From a virus, in IMG/VR virus record IMGVR_UViG_3300045738_001340, positions 1 through 47,512 of that record: DNA of 47,512 nt, one strand, 5' to 3'. Position 1 is the first letter of the stretch. Each line of letters opens with the position of its first letter. This document shows positions 40,375-47,512 of this stretch, one piece after another. The position numbers were made by a program, and so were the translations under genes. The notes under the pieces were generated by a model that saw only the letters and a program-made list of their open reading frames with translations, made no database searches and was not told the DNA's origin.

Positions 40375-40536
40375 TCAGGACTCCAGCTTCTTGGTCAGCT
40401 CGGGGACGGTCATGTCCCACGCCTCGTAGGAGGGGATGCCGCGGGTGATGGCGAGCTCCACCAGTTCCTGCTTGGTGTCGGGCAGTGGCGGCTTCTGTGG
40501 CGCGGCCTTGCCGGTCTTGCGGGGCGCGGGGGGCAT
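40375..40536 (-). CDS. Small protein with a helical SAP/HeH-like motif, 53 aa
   Basis: ATG 40536 with AGGAGA eight bases upstream. The C-terminal half (LVELAITRGIPSYEAWDMT) resembles the HeH/SAP helix-extended-helix found in small phage head-tail proteins. Basic N-terminus. Confidence 0.6.
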   Translation of the reverse strand: MPPAPRKTGKAAPQKPPLPDTKQELVELAITRGIPSYEAWDMTVPELTKKLES

Positions 40537-40545
40537 GGCGGTCTC

Positions 40546-41043
40546 CTAGCTGGGGGCGATGGTCAGGGTGAAGCGCTGCGGGAGTGAGAAGACGGCGTTG
40601 GGGGTGTCGCCGGGGCGGTCGATGCCGGGCGTGGCCGGGTCGGGTCGGCGGCCGATGTCGGTCCAGCCGTCGGGCATGGCCAGCCCGTACACGTAGCCAC
40701 TGCCGGTGCGGGCCAGGTAGCGGTCGCGGGCGGCCCGGGCGGCGTACTCGCACTGGTTGCGGTAGTTGGACACGGTGGTCAGCTGGTAGGCGAGGGTTGC
40801 CTCGCGGGGGTCGCCGTCGAGCCCGGGGAACGGGTCGCTGCTGCCGCCGGGGATGCGGTACAGGATCGAGTACGGGTAGGCGGGCTTCAGCGGGTTCGCG
40901 GCGTAGGCGGGGTCCTGTGCGGCCAGGTCGGGGACCCGCGCGTACACGCCGTCGAACACGGCGTGCCCGGCGCCGCGTAACAGCCACAGCACCGCGGTGG
41001 TCACCTGGTCCAGCGGGGCCGAGTAGACGGGGAGGGTCACCAC
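40546..41043 (-). CDS. Tail terminator-like protein, 165 aa
   Basis: GTG 41043, overlapping the upstream stop. Mixed alpha/beta with SNYRNQCEYAARAARDR and the position between an HK97 gp10-like protein and the tail tube match the tail terminator that ends tube growth. Confidence 0.6.
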   Translation of the reverse strand: MVTLPVYSAPLDQVTTAVLWLLRGAGHAVFDGVYARVPDLAAQDPAYAANPLKPAYPYSILYRIPGGSSDPFPGLDGDPREATLAYQLTTVSNYRNQCEYAARAARDRYLARTGSGYVYGLAMPDGWTDIGRRPDPATPGIDRPGDTPNAVFSLPQRFTLTIAPS

Positions 41044-41456
41044 TTCACCGCCTGCTCTGCCACCTTGGCCATGGCCAGGTAGAACAGGGGCTCGATGACG
41101 TCCACCGCGGGCCCGTGGTGCGGGTACGGCGGCTGGTCGAACGTGCGCCCCAGGGAGTCGGTGCCGACGAACCCGTACTCCAGGCGGTTGGCCTGCGCCC
41201 GGTCGGTGCCGGCGGACCGGGACACCGCTGTGGGGTCGGCGTCCTGCACCGCCTCCACCCGCCAGCTGCCGCGGTAGTCGCCGGTCGGGGCGTTCGGTCC
41301 CGGCCGGCCGGACGCGTTCTGCTGCGTGAGCGCCACCAGGTCGGCGGTCGACTTCTCCACCACCGCGGCCACCAGCAGCGGGGTGCGGGCCGCGCCGTTG
41401 GCCAGCAGCGCGGCCAGCGACTGCGCGCCTTCTACGGTCCAGCCTCCGGCAGCCAT
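41037..41456 (-). CDS. HK97 gp10-like neck protein, 139 aa
   Basis: ATG 41456. The segment TADLVALTQQNA ... TGDYRGSWRVEA is characteristic of HK97 gp10-type head-tail components. It overlaps the preceding gene by 25 bp. Confidence 0.75.
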   Translation of the reverse strand: MAAGGWTVEGAQSLAALLANGAARTPLLVAAVVEKSTADLVALTQQNASGRPGPNAPTGDYRGSWRVEAVQDADPTAVSRSAGTDRAQANRLEYGFVGTDSLGRTFDQPPYPHHGPAVDVIEPLFYLAMAKVAEQAVKW

Positions 41457-41872
41457 GAACTCCCCCTGACCCGGTAGCGGCGGTAGGTGGCGAAACTGCG
41501 CTCGTCCTCGCCGACGACGACGAACACGTCGCCGACCAGGCCGGGGGAGAAGCGGGAGGCGGTCACGGTGAACAGGTCACCGGGCAGCAACGCCGCCGAG
41601 TCGATGGGCAGCTTGAGCTGCCGCTGAGTGGGCACCCCGGACTGGTCGTTGGTGGTGCGTCCGGCCAAGGTGGCGTCGGCCGGGTCGGACACGGTGCACG
41701 GCCCGTCGTAGACCGGCTCCCCGGCGGCCGCGGTCACCTTGCCGTCCGCGTCCAGGGTCGGTGTCTGCCCCGCACTCGCTGGCCGCACGGCGATACCGGT
41801 GTCCAGCATCTGCCCTGTGCGGGCGGCGGTCAGCTGCTGCATGGCCGCCGCGTACTGCTCAGCCGCGGTCAT
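41432..41872 (-). CDS. Head-tail connector (DUF6093-like), 146 aa
   Basis: ATG 41872. Beta-rich with the pattern YDGPCTVSDP ... LPIDSAALLPGDLFTVTA, a signature of actinophage stopper-type connectors. It would lock DNA in the head and dock the tail. Confidence 0.65.
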   Translation of the reverse strand: MTAAEQYAAAMQQLTAARTGQMLDTGIAVRPASAGQTPTLDADGKVTAAAGEPVYDGPCTVSDPADATLAGRTTNDQSGVPTQRQLKLPIDSAALLPGDLFTVTASRFSPGLVGDVFVVVGEDERSFATYRRYRVRGSSWLPEAGP

Positions 41873-42209
41873 CGAACAGCCCAGCCTGGGCGAGCACGGC
41901 GGCGGCGAACGCCTCCCCCTGCGTGCCCTCCTCGATCCGCTGTAGGGCGTCCTGCTCGAGGCGGGCCGGGGACAGGGAGCGGGCGAAGTCGGTTGCGGTC
42001 GGGCCGGACTGGATGATCTGCACCCCGGTCTCGGGCAGGTCGACCGTGATCTCGCCCGGGCGGAGCTCCACCATCAGCCGCGGCACTTCCCCGGCCTTGC
42101 CGAGGATCTGCACGCCGATGACGGCCGGCAGCTCGGTGCCGTTGATGGTCACGGCGCAGCTGCCGTCCGCGGCGAGCCTCACGTGCACGCTGGGCAGGGA
42201 CACGGTCAC
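41859..42209 (-). CDS. Hypothetical head-tail protein, 116 aa
   Basis: GTG 42209. Beta-rich N-terminal half (AVTINGTELPAVIGVQILG) and helical C-terminus. Overlaps the neighbours by 4 and 14 bp. Not recognised. Confidence 0.6.
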   Translation of the reverse strand: MTVSLPSVHVRLAADGSCAVTINGTELPAVIGVQILGKAGEVPRLMVELRPGEITVDLPETGVQIIQSGPTATDFARSLSPARLEQDALQRIEEGTQGEAFAAAVLAQAGLFDDRG

Positions 42210-42538
42210 CACCCGCGCTCGGTGAGCTCCGGGCGGCACACGCTGCCGCCCGCGGTGTCGAAGTAGAAGCCGTCGTCGGCCGCGGCCTCGTCGGCGGCGG
42301 CCTGCTCCCGCAGCCGGGCGGCCCGGGACATGAGCACTGCCGCCCGCTTCGACCCGGACAGGGTGATGTCGTCCGAGGCGACGTCCAGCAGCCCGCCCGC
42401 CACCGTCTCCAGCGCCTGGGCGGCGGCCAGCTTCACGCTGTCCCCGTTGACCTCCAGCAAGGTGGCGATGTCGGCGTCGGTCAGCTCGCCGGCGGGTAGC
42501 CCGGTAAGCAGCCTGACCTGTTCGGCGGGGGTGGCCAT
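42206..42538 (-). CDS. Head-tail adaptor-like protein, 110 aa
   Basis: ATG 42538. Helical (LLTGLPAGELTDADIATLLE ... KRAAVLMSRAARLREQA), typical of gp6/gp15-like adaptors that sit under the portal. It is the first connector gene after the capsid, interrupted only by the HNH gene on the other strand. Confidence 0.7.
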   Translation of the reverse strand: MATPAEQVRLLTGLPAGELTDADIATLLEVNGDSVKLAAAQALETVAGGLLDVASDDITLSGSKRAAVLMSRAARLREQAAADEAAADDGFYFDTAGGSVCRPELTERGW

Positions 42539-42598
42539 GAGTCCTCCGGTCGTCGCGTCGGGAGGGTGCAGGACGGGTGTTACAGGTACGATGTATCT

Positions 42599-43120
42599 GT
42601 GACCAACACTCCTGCGGACCGCGCCGAACCCGCCCGTGTCGATGCCCGCCAAGCCGAGAAGATCAAGCGCAGGTTGGCGGCCCGAAGCACGAATGGAGAC
42701 GGGTGCTGGCTGTGGCAGGGGTGCCGAGACCAGCGCAGCGGATACGGTCGGATCTCGTTCGGCGGAGGCAAACGGACCTGGCTGGCGCACCGCCTGTCAC
42801 TACTGGCCGAACTCGGGGAACTTCCGCGGGGCGCGCTGGTTCTGCACACCTGCGACGTGCGGGCGTGTGTGCGGCCGTCCCATCTCTACCTCGGCACCGC
42901 CCTGGACAACTCCCGTGATCGAGGGGAGCGGACCGGGTGGAGTGGCAATGCGCCAGGTGTCGCCAACGGGATGGCGAAGCTGGACGACGATTCGGTCCGT
43001 GAGCTTCGGCGACGGGCCAGCGCCGGAGAGAGCAGAACGTCTCTTGGCCGGGCGTTCGGAGTGTCGCGCCAGACCGCGAGCGACATCGTCGACCGGAAGC
43101 TCTGGCGGCACATCGAGTAG
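42599..43120 (+). CDS. HNH homing-type endonuclease, reverse to its operon
   Basis: 173 residues from GTG 42599; an in-frame GTG at 42566 is possible. The N-terminal GCWLWQG and HTCDVRACVRPSHLYLGTALDN segment is a HNH_3 core with conserved His and Cys. NGMAKLDDDSVRELRRRAS and a C-terminal HTH (SRTSLGRAFGVSRQTASDI) form a DNA-recognition tail. TACGAT at 42587-42592 could be a -10, giving a nearly leaderless message. It points against the surrounding structural genes, as a mobile selfish gene would. Confidence 0.85.
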   Translation: MTNTPADRAEPARVDARQAEKIKRRLAARSTNGDGCWLWQGCRDQRSGYGRISFGGGKRTWLAHRLSLLAELGELPRGALVLHTCDVRACVRPSHLYLGTALDNSRDRGERTGWSGNAPGVANGMAKLDDDSVRELRRRASAGESRTSLGRAFGVSRQTASDIVDRKLWRHIE

Positions 43121-43143
43121 GTAGACGCCGGGACGCAGGCGAG

Positions 43144-43161
43144 GTGGCATAGCCACTTCTT
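43144..43161 (+). terminator. Short intrinsic terminator after the HNH gene
   Basis: GTGGC-ATA-GCCAC (43144-43156) is followed by TTCTT on the plus strand, 24 bp after the HNH stop. The short stem makes it weak, but the T-rich run is rare in this genome. Confidence 0.45.
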
Positions 43162-43279
43162 CCGTTCATGGCAGGCCCCAGAAGGACGCCCATGGAGGAA
43201 CCCGAACGGCCTTCGGGGGGATCATCTGGCAGCGCGGTGGGCGCCCCCGGTTGACGCCCCGGCGCCTAGCAGTGGGCGC

Positions 43280-43310
43280 GGCCCGGCCGTGGTCGCGTCA
43301 CGGCCGGGCC
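43280..43310. terminator. 12-bp hairpin downstream of the major capsid gene
   Basis: GGCCCGGCCGTG (43280-43291) pairs perfectly with CACGGCCGGGCC (43299-43310) around a 7-base loop, 6 bp after the capsid stop on the minus strand. It probably moderates read-through or protects the abundant capsid message. The rest of 43162-43279 holds no gene I can support. Confidence 0.65.
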
Positions 43311-43315
43311 AGCGG

Positions 43316-44476
43316 TCAGGCGGCGCCGGTGGAGGCGTACGTGTGCAGCGGGTCCACGGTGCCGGAGCCGACGACGTGCCGGGCCCGGTAGTAGATGCCG
43401 TCCACGTCGAACGACCCCTCCTCGGCGCCGATCGCCCCGCCACCCACGCGCTGCCCGGCGTCCGCCTTCTGGCGGATGTCCGGCGTCTCGTAGCCGTTCA
43501 GGAACGCCACCGCCAGGGCGGGGCGCGCCGACGTCGGCGCCGGGACGATGAACCAGGCGTTGCCCGGCAGCGTCTCGTGCACCACCAGGTCGACGACACC
43601 GCGCAGCCAGTTCGGCTCCAGGGTCTGCTTCGACCCGTTGGTGGTGCGGATCTCCGTGGCGTTGAGGATGCGGCGGGCCGTCATCTCCAGCGCCACGCCC
43701 ACGACCAGCCGCAGTCGGCCGGCGCGCACCAGCTTGCCCTGGTGGTCGCGGCGCGACCGCACCGCGGTGATCGCCGCCGAGAGGGCGTCCTCCGACAGGG
43801 CCGCGGTCACCGGGGTGGTGTTCGGGCCCGGCAGCGGGTTGCCGTCGGAGTCGGTGTCGCTGGTGTGGTCCTTGAAGAACGCGGTGTTCGGCGCGCCCGT
43901 GTCCAGGTTGGCGATCAGCTCCAGCGCGGCGTCGTCCTCCGTCGCCGAGGCGGCGGCGGCGAACGCGTTGGGGACGGTGCGCAGCTCGTCGAGGTCGTCG
44001 TTGATGAGCGACTCCCACGAGAAGCCGAACATGCGGCCGAACTTGGCGACCTTGATGAAGTACTCGCGGCGCTGGTAGTCGGCGCCGGGGTACTCCGACA
44101 GCTCCGGCACCCGGTCGAAGCTCGACCGGCCGCCGAGGATGTCCACCATGCGCTTGGGCTTGAAGTTGCGGACGGTGGTGCGGGTGACGAACTCGGCCCA
44201 CTGCGGGGCCTGCGCCTCGTAGGCGGCGAGCAGCTGCTGGTCGAGGACGTCGCCGGCCGCCGACTTGAACAGGTCGTCGGTCGACAGGGCCTCGCGCAGC
44301 AGCACCGAAGCCCGGATGTCGCCCTTGAACGTGGACTCGATGAGCCGGTGGGCCACGTCCATGGCAGCGAGCCGCTTCGGGGAGTACTGGCGGCGCACGA
44401 ACGGGGAGGTCCCCGGCATGGTGCCGCCCTCGGTGAGGCTGAACGCCTCGGGGGCGGTGATGAGGGTGTTGGTCAC
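43316..44476 (-). CDS. Major capsid protein, 386 aa
   Basis: GTG 44476 with GAGGAG upstream. The lineup protease, decoration protein, this gene, then connectors is the standard head cassette. The order of helices and the segment FSWESLINDDLDELRTVPNAFA resemble Mu-like/HK97-fold capsid proteins. Gene length and the hairpin after its stop fit high expression. Confidence 0.85.
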   Translation of the reverse strand: MTNTLITAPEAFSLTEGGTMPGTSPFVRRQYSPKRLAAMDVAHRLIESTFKGDIRASVLLREALSTDDLFKSAAGDVLDQQLLAAYEAQAPQWAEFVTRTTVRNFKPKRMVDILGGRSSFDRVPELSEYPGADYQRREYFIKVAKFGRMFGFSWESLINDDLDELRTVPNAFAAAASATEDDAALELIANLDTGAPNTAFFKDHTSDTDSDGNPLPGPNTTPVTAALSEDALSAAITAVRSRRDHQGKLVRAGRLRLVVGVALEMTARRILNATEIRTTNGSKQTLEPNWLRGVVDLVVHETLPGNAWFIVPAPTSARPALAVAFLNGYETPDIRQKADAGQRVGGGAIGAEEGSFDVDGIYYRARHVVGSGTVDPLHTYASTGAA

Positions 44477-44487
44477 GGGTGGGCTCC

Positions 44488-44826
44488 TCAGACCTGGGCG
44501 ATCTTGACGGGGATGACGCCGGCGCCGGTGCCCTTGGTGGCGAGGGCGTAGCCGAACAGCGTGTTGGCGGTGGCGGTCGTGGTGAGCGCGTTCGCCGACG
44601 TGATGTAGATGGGCAGGCCGACGGAGGCGACGGCGCCGGTGACCGACAGGTCGAAGGCGCCCTTCGTCCAGACGGTGGCGTAGCCGTCGTCGTTGCCGCC
44701 GCCGCCTTCCTTGGTCTGGGTGACGCCGACCAGGGAGCCGACGAGGACGGGCGCGCCGGACGCCGTGTCGGCAGGGACCGGGAGCGACAGCCGCTCGGCG
44801 TCGTGGAACTTCTCGTTGCGGGCCAT
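44488..44826 (-). CDS. Head decoration protein (DUF2190-like), 112 aa
   Basis: Short beta-barrel-like sequence (LPVPADTASGAPVLVGSLVGV ends the first half in two strands; LPIYITSANALT is typical). DUF2190-type proteins decorate the capsid. Lies 11 bp before the capsid gene. Confidence 0.75.
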   Translation of the reverse strand: MARNEKFHDAERLSLPVPADTASGAPVLVGSLVGVTQTKEGGGGNDDGYATVWTKGAFDLSVTGAVASVGLPIYITSANALTTTATANTLFGYALATKGTGAGVIPVKIAQV

Positions 44827-44828
44827 GG

Positions 44829-46073
44829 TCAGGCCTCCTTGCCGAAGCCGGAGCGGATGGACTTGAGGACGTCGGCCTCGGCGAGCTGCTCGCCGCCGGC
44901 GGCGGACTCCTGGACGGACCCGAAGGACCCGAACAGGGGGGTGGCGGTGGGCCGGGTGTAGTCGGCCTTGACGTCGTCCTCGCGGCTCTTGACCGCGGAC
45001 TCGACGGCCGCCGCGAGCGTCTCGTCGGCGATCTTGCCGTCGACCACGGGCAGGGCGACGACGATCGACTCGACCAGGCGGGCCTTGTCGCGTTCGCCGA
45101 GGATGCTGGACTCGGCGACCTTCGCCGCGACGACCGGGCGGGCAGCGGTGCGGGCGGTGCTCTCGGCGATCTGCGCCTTGAGCGTGGCGGCCTCGGCGAG
45201 CGCGGCATCCCGCGCGGCCTCGGCCTGAGCAGCCGAGTCCCGCAGCGCGGTGACCTCGGCCTCGGTCAGTTCGGGCACGAGGCCCCCCTTTCGGGTCGGT
45301 GGATCGGTCGGGGCCGGGGCCCCTTCGCTGACCGCGGGTGCGGCCGGCTCGTCCCAGAGGTCGCGCTGGTACAGCTGTGGGGCGTTCGCCTCGAGGTTGG
45401 CGACGAACGCGGCGAGGGCATCACCGATCGCGGACGACATCTGGATGCGCTCTTCGCGCGTGAGGTGGCCTTCGCCGGCCATGTTGTCGGCCATGACGGT
45501 GAAGTCGCGGTGGATTGCGGACTCGACCCACTGGCCGACGTTGCGGGCCTCCGCGAGGTTGGTGGCCGTGGGGCGGGCGGACTCGAGCAGCTGCGCGATG
45601 CGCCCGCCGCGGCCGGCCCGGGTCACGAAGTCCACGGAGGTGGCGTTGACCAGCTGGGTGACGATGCGCCCGCGGCGGCCCTCGGCCTCGCCCATCTCGA
45701 CCTCGCCGCCGGCGCGGATGGAGACGCCGATGTCGTCCTTCATCTCGGCGACGAGCGGCTGGTAGGGGGCGAACACGCGGGCCTTGCCGCGCAGCGCCGT
45801 GCCGTTCCAGGTGGCGTCTTCGGCGAGGACGGCGGCGAGGTCGCGCAGGGAGCGTTCGGGTCGGTCGTGGTTCTCGCTGGCCGAGGGATGGTCGATGTAC
45901 ATGTGGGTGCCGGCGGCGAACACCTTGTCGCGGCCGGCGGACTCGAGCACCTCGGCGCTGTAGTAGCCCGAGGAGCCCCAGCCGGGGGTGATGAGCTCGA
46001 CGTCGATGAGGGCGCCGGTGGCCTCGGTGAGGGTGGCGGTGGCGCTGTTGGTCTCGCAGAGCTGTTCGGGCAC
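44829..46073 (-). CDS. Capsid maturation protease fused to scaffold
   Basis: 414 residues from GTG 46073, set by AGGAGG upstream. The N-terminal 180 residues (FAAGTHMYIDHPSASE ... GKARVFAPYQPLV) match actinophage prohead proteases with a His and Ser-containing core. A coiled-coil scaffold (TALRDSAAQAEAARDAALAE) forms the C-terminal half. It cuts capsid precursors and guides shell assembly in one chain. Confidence 0.8.
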   Translation of the reverse strand: MPEQLCETNSATATLTEATGALIDVELITPGWGSSGYYSAEVLESAGRDKVFAAGTHMYIDHPSASENHDRPERSLRDLAAVLAEDATWNGTALRGKARVFAPYQPLVAEMKDDIGVSIRAGGEVEMGEAEGRRGRIVTQLVNATSVDFVTRAGRGGRIAQLLESARPTATNLAEARNVGQWVESAIHRDFTVMADNMAGEGHLTREERIQMSSAIGDALAAFVANLEANAPQLYQRDLWDEPAAPAVSEGAPAPTDPPTRKGGLVPELTEAEVTALRDSAAQAEAARDAALAEAATLKAQIAESTARTAARPVVAAKVAESSILGERDKARLVESIVVALPVVDGKIADETLAAAVESAVKSREDDVKADYTRPTATPLFGSFGSVQESAAGGEQLAEADVLKSIRSGFGKEA

Positions 46074-46097
46074 GGCTGCGCCTCCTACGCTGGGCGG

Positions 46098-46262
46098 GTG
46101 GATGACGCCGGGCACGTGCACCGGTGGGTGTTGGTGTCGGCGGTGCTGGACGGCAAGGGCGCGCTGCGGGTGCTGGCGTGCGACGAGCCGGGCTGTGATG
46201 CGACGGCGGTGCGGCCCGCGTCCGGGGACGTCAGGCCGGAACGAGGTCCCTCACCGGGGTGA
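46098..46262 (+). CDS. Possible plus-strand small protein in the head operon, 54 aa
   Basis: GTG 46098 to TGA 46262 in the gap between the MuF and protease genes, which is otherwise empty. GHVHRWVLVSAVLD and CDEPGCDATAV could be a His/Cys metal site. The last 32 bp overlap the MuF gene. The start lacks a clear ribosome binding site. Confidence 0.3.
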   Translation: MDDAGHVHRWVLVSAVLDGKGALRVLACDEPGCDATAVRPASGDVRPERGPSPG

Positions 46263-47262
46263 CCTGGAAGGAGCGGCGCCAGTCGGCGTTGGGCTTCTCC
46301 ACCGCGAGGGATGACCACGGCGCCCCGTCGTCCAGGGCCTTCAACCGTGCGGGCCCCATCACGGCGAGCTGCCGGTCACGTGGCATGTCGCGGAACTGGT
46401 CCTCAGCCGACAGCCGTGCCAGCCCTGCCGGCTCGTCGAGGTCCAGGCCGAGTTCCCGCCACGTCTTGGTGCGCACCATGCGGGTGCACCGGCAGTTGAC
46501 GTGCCCGTCCGGTCCCGACACGTCGAGCTCGTGCAGGGTGCCGTCCATGCCCCAGCACGCGGGGCAGGTGGTGGCTGACCTCGAGGACAGCCACTCCCAG
46601 CCCTGCAGCGTCTGGCTGTTCGCCTGGCCCCACGCCTGCGTGGCCGCGCGGGCCGCGTCGTTCAGCTCGGTGCGGGCGATGGCCATGGCGCGGGTGACGG
46701 GCAGGTCCACCGCGGCGGCTCGGGCGAGCCTGACCATGTCGCGGGCGACCTTCACCGGGTTGTCCGCCGCGGCGGCGCCCTGCACGAGCGCCCGCCGGAC
46801 GGCGACCTGCCCGGCCTGCGACAGCGGCCGGGTGCGGGCGGTGATCTGCTGCGAGGTGCGGGCGACGATGGTGTCGATGACGTCGGAGTTGACCGACGAC
46901 AGCAGCCGGTCAGCGAACTGCGCCGGGAGCTGGCTGCCGGCGATCGCCGCCTGCGCGGTGACGGAGATGGAGGTGACCTGCCCGGCGCCGTCGGTGATCA
47001 CCACGGCCGTGTGCGCGGCCAGCGAATCCAGGGAGTCGGCGATGGCCTGCAGCGCCGACGCCACCTTGCTCGAGCGCAGCAGCCGCGTCTCGGTCCAGCC
47101 GTCGTCGGCCAGGTCGTCGATGGCGTCCCGCAGCTGGTCCACCACCGCGTCCCACGCGTCCACGTAGGCCGTGGCGAGGGAGATTTCCTGCCGGTCGATG
47201 ACGTCGGCCAGGTCCACGACCAGCCGGCGCATCGCCTGCAGGGTGGACGAGGTGACCGGCAT
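46231..47262 (-). CDS. MuF-type head morphogenesis protein, 343 aa
   Basis: ATG 47262 overlaps the portal stop (TGATG). A helical N-terminal half precedes a MuF-like domain with C233-x2-C236, H254, C257 and C259 (TCPACWG ... HVNCRC), a conserved zinc-like knot. It binds portal and capsid and is packaged in small numbers. Position after the portal is canonical. Confidence 0.9.
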   Translation of the reverse strand: MPVTSSTLQAMRRLVVDLADVIDRQEISLATAYVDAWDAVVDQLRDAIDDLADDGWTETRLLRSSKVASALQAIADSLDSLAAHTAVVITDGAGQVTSISVTAQAAIAGSQLPAQFADRLLSSVNSDVIDTIVARTSQQITARTRPLSQAGQVAVRRALVQGAAAADNPVKVARDMVRLARAAAVDLPVTRAMAIARTELNDAARAATQAWGQANSQTLQGWEWLSSRSATTCPACWGMDGTLHELDVSGPDGHVNCRCTRMVRTKTWRELGLDLDEPAGLARLSAEDQFRDMPRDRQLAVMGPARLKALDDGAPWSSLAVEKPNADWRRSFQVTPVRDLVPA

Positions 47263-47512
47263 CAGCGGTACGCCTCCTCCGCCTGCGAGCCGGGCGCCCC
47301 GTCGCGTTCCCGCTGCATGGCGGCGAGCTGGGCGGCGATCCGCGGGTCCTTGAAGTTGCCGCGCTCGTCCTGCAGGTCCTTGAGCACCTCGTCGACGTCG
47401 TCCACACCCAGGGCTTCGAGCATGAGTCGCAGGATGAGCAGCGGCGGCGCACCGGAGTCCAGGGCGGTCTGCAGGGCGGTGAGCCGTTCGGAGAGGGGCA
47501 GGTCGGCGATCG
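47262..47512 (-). CDS. Portal protein C-terminus (continues into base 1 side)
   Basis: The last 83 codons including TGA at 47264-47262. It is the variant copy of bases 1-249: same product except Lys for Ala in EVL-x-DLQ. It supplies the stop missing on the left edge and joins to the MuF start. Confidence 0.85.
   Translation of the reverse strand, partial: IADLPLSERLTALQTALDSGAPPLLILRLMLEALGVDDVDEVLKDLQDERGNFKDPRIAAQLAAMQRERDGAPGSQAEEAYR
47264..47512. repeat. Right copy of the near-identical terminal overlap
   Basis: Partner of 1-249; 240 of 249 bases match and there are no gaps. It shows that the sequence closes into a circle of about 47,263 bp. Confidence 0.9.

Noticed and set aside
43162-43279. 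tRNA-like or short peptide gene before the capsid hairpin
   Set aside because: No cloverleaf can be folded by eye, and a 20-codon plus frame here has no support.
1-47512. CRISPR array, rRNA or tRNA genes, toxin-antitoxin pair, DNA polymerase
   Set aside because: None could be supported: no spaced repeats, no RNA gene signatures, and no polymerase or helicase motifs in any plausible frame.

Overview
The window is essentially one complete genome of a temperate siphovirus-type phage (Caudoviricetes) of a high-GC actinobacterium, shown as an arbitrarily opened circle. The host class is inferred from the very high GC, the many GTG starts, a WhiB-type iron-sulfur regulator and an Lsr2-like DNA-binding domain; I cannot name a genus. 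Bases 1-249 and 47264-47512 are near-copies (9 substitutions, no gaps) that overlap in the portal gene, so the unique circle is about 47,263 bp. Read round the circle, the portal gene that runs off the left edge is completed by the right edge.

Layout. (1) 1-3.25 kb, minus strand: portal, large terminase, a 55-residue protein. (2) 3.25-3.58 kb: a non-coding control segment with a minus-strand promoter, an intrinsic terminator about 25 bp downstream of its predicted start, and a 13-bp inverted repeat. (3) 3.57-20.0 kb, minus strand: about 40 tightly overlapping early genes. They include a LuxR-type HTH protein, several zinc-ribbon and tiny membrane proteins, a Dam-like methyltransferase, a terminase-small-subunit-like protein, a replication-initiator-like protein with iteron-like repeats inside its gene, a WhiB-HTH-zinc-finger fusion, an Lsr2-like protein, an excisionase-like HTH, RusA, a candidate annealing protein with a PD-(D/E)XK exonuclease, a DnaQ-type exonuclease, an HNH protein and a Cro-like XRE protein. 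(4) 20.0-20.2 kb: divergent switch with four GGTAGAC repeats and a consensus leftward promoter. (5) 20.2-23.5 kb, plus strand: repressor-like protein, ImmA/IrrE-type metalloprotease and large serine integrase in one overlapping operon, then a lipoprotein and a small membrane protein. (6) 23.5-47.5 kb, minus strand, transcribed toward 23.5 kb: MuF protein, protease-scaffold, decoration protein, major capsid, head-tail connectors, tail terminator, tail tube, frameshifted chaperones, tape measure, distal tail proteins, endolysin, holin candidates, tailspike and fibres.

The most striking feature is a complete 1,254-bp IS3-family element at 38715-39968 with terminal inverted repeats and a 3-bp GAC target duplication. 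It splits the predicted major tail (tube) protein gene after codon 13; removing it and one GAC restores a clean 157-codon frame. The sequenced form therefore should not make a normal tail. The mismatched ends, which differ almost only at synonymous sites, suggest that two related phage lineages contributed to the assembly.

Other observations worth testing are the promoter-terminator pair ahead of the late genes (reminiscent of antitermination control), the GATGGGTT array inside the initiator-like gene, the WhiB fusion, duplicated tail-fibre modules, an M15-peptidase-like segment in the tape measure protein and a plus-strand HNH gene inserted in the head operon. I see no tRNA, rRNA or CRISPR array.
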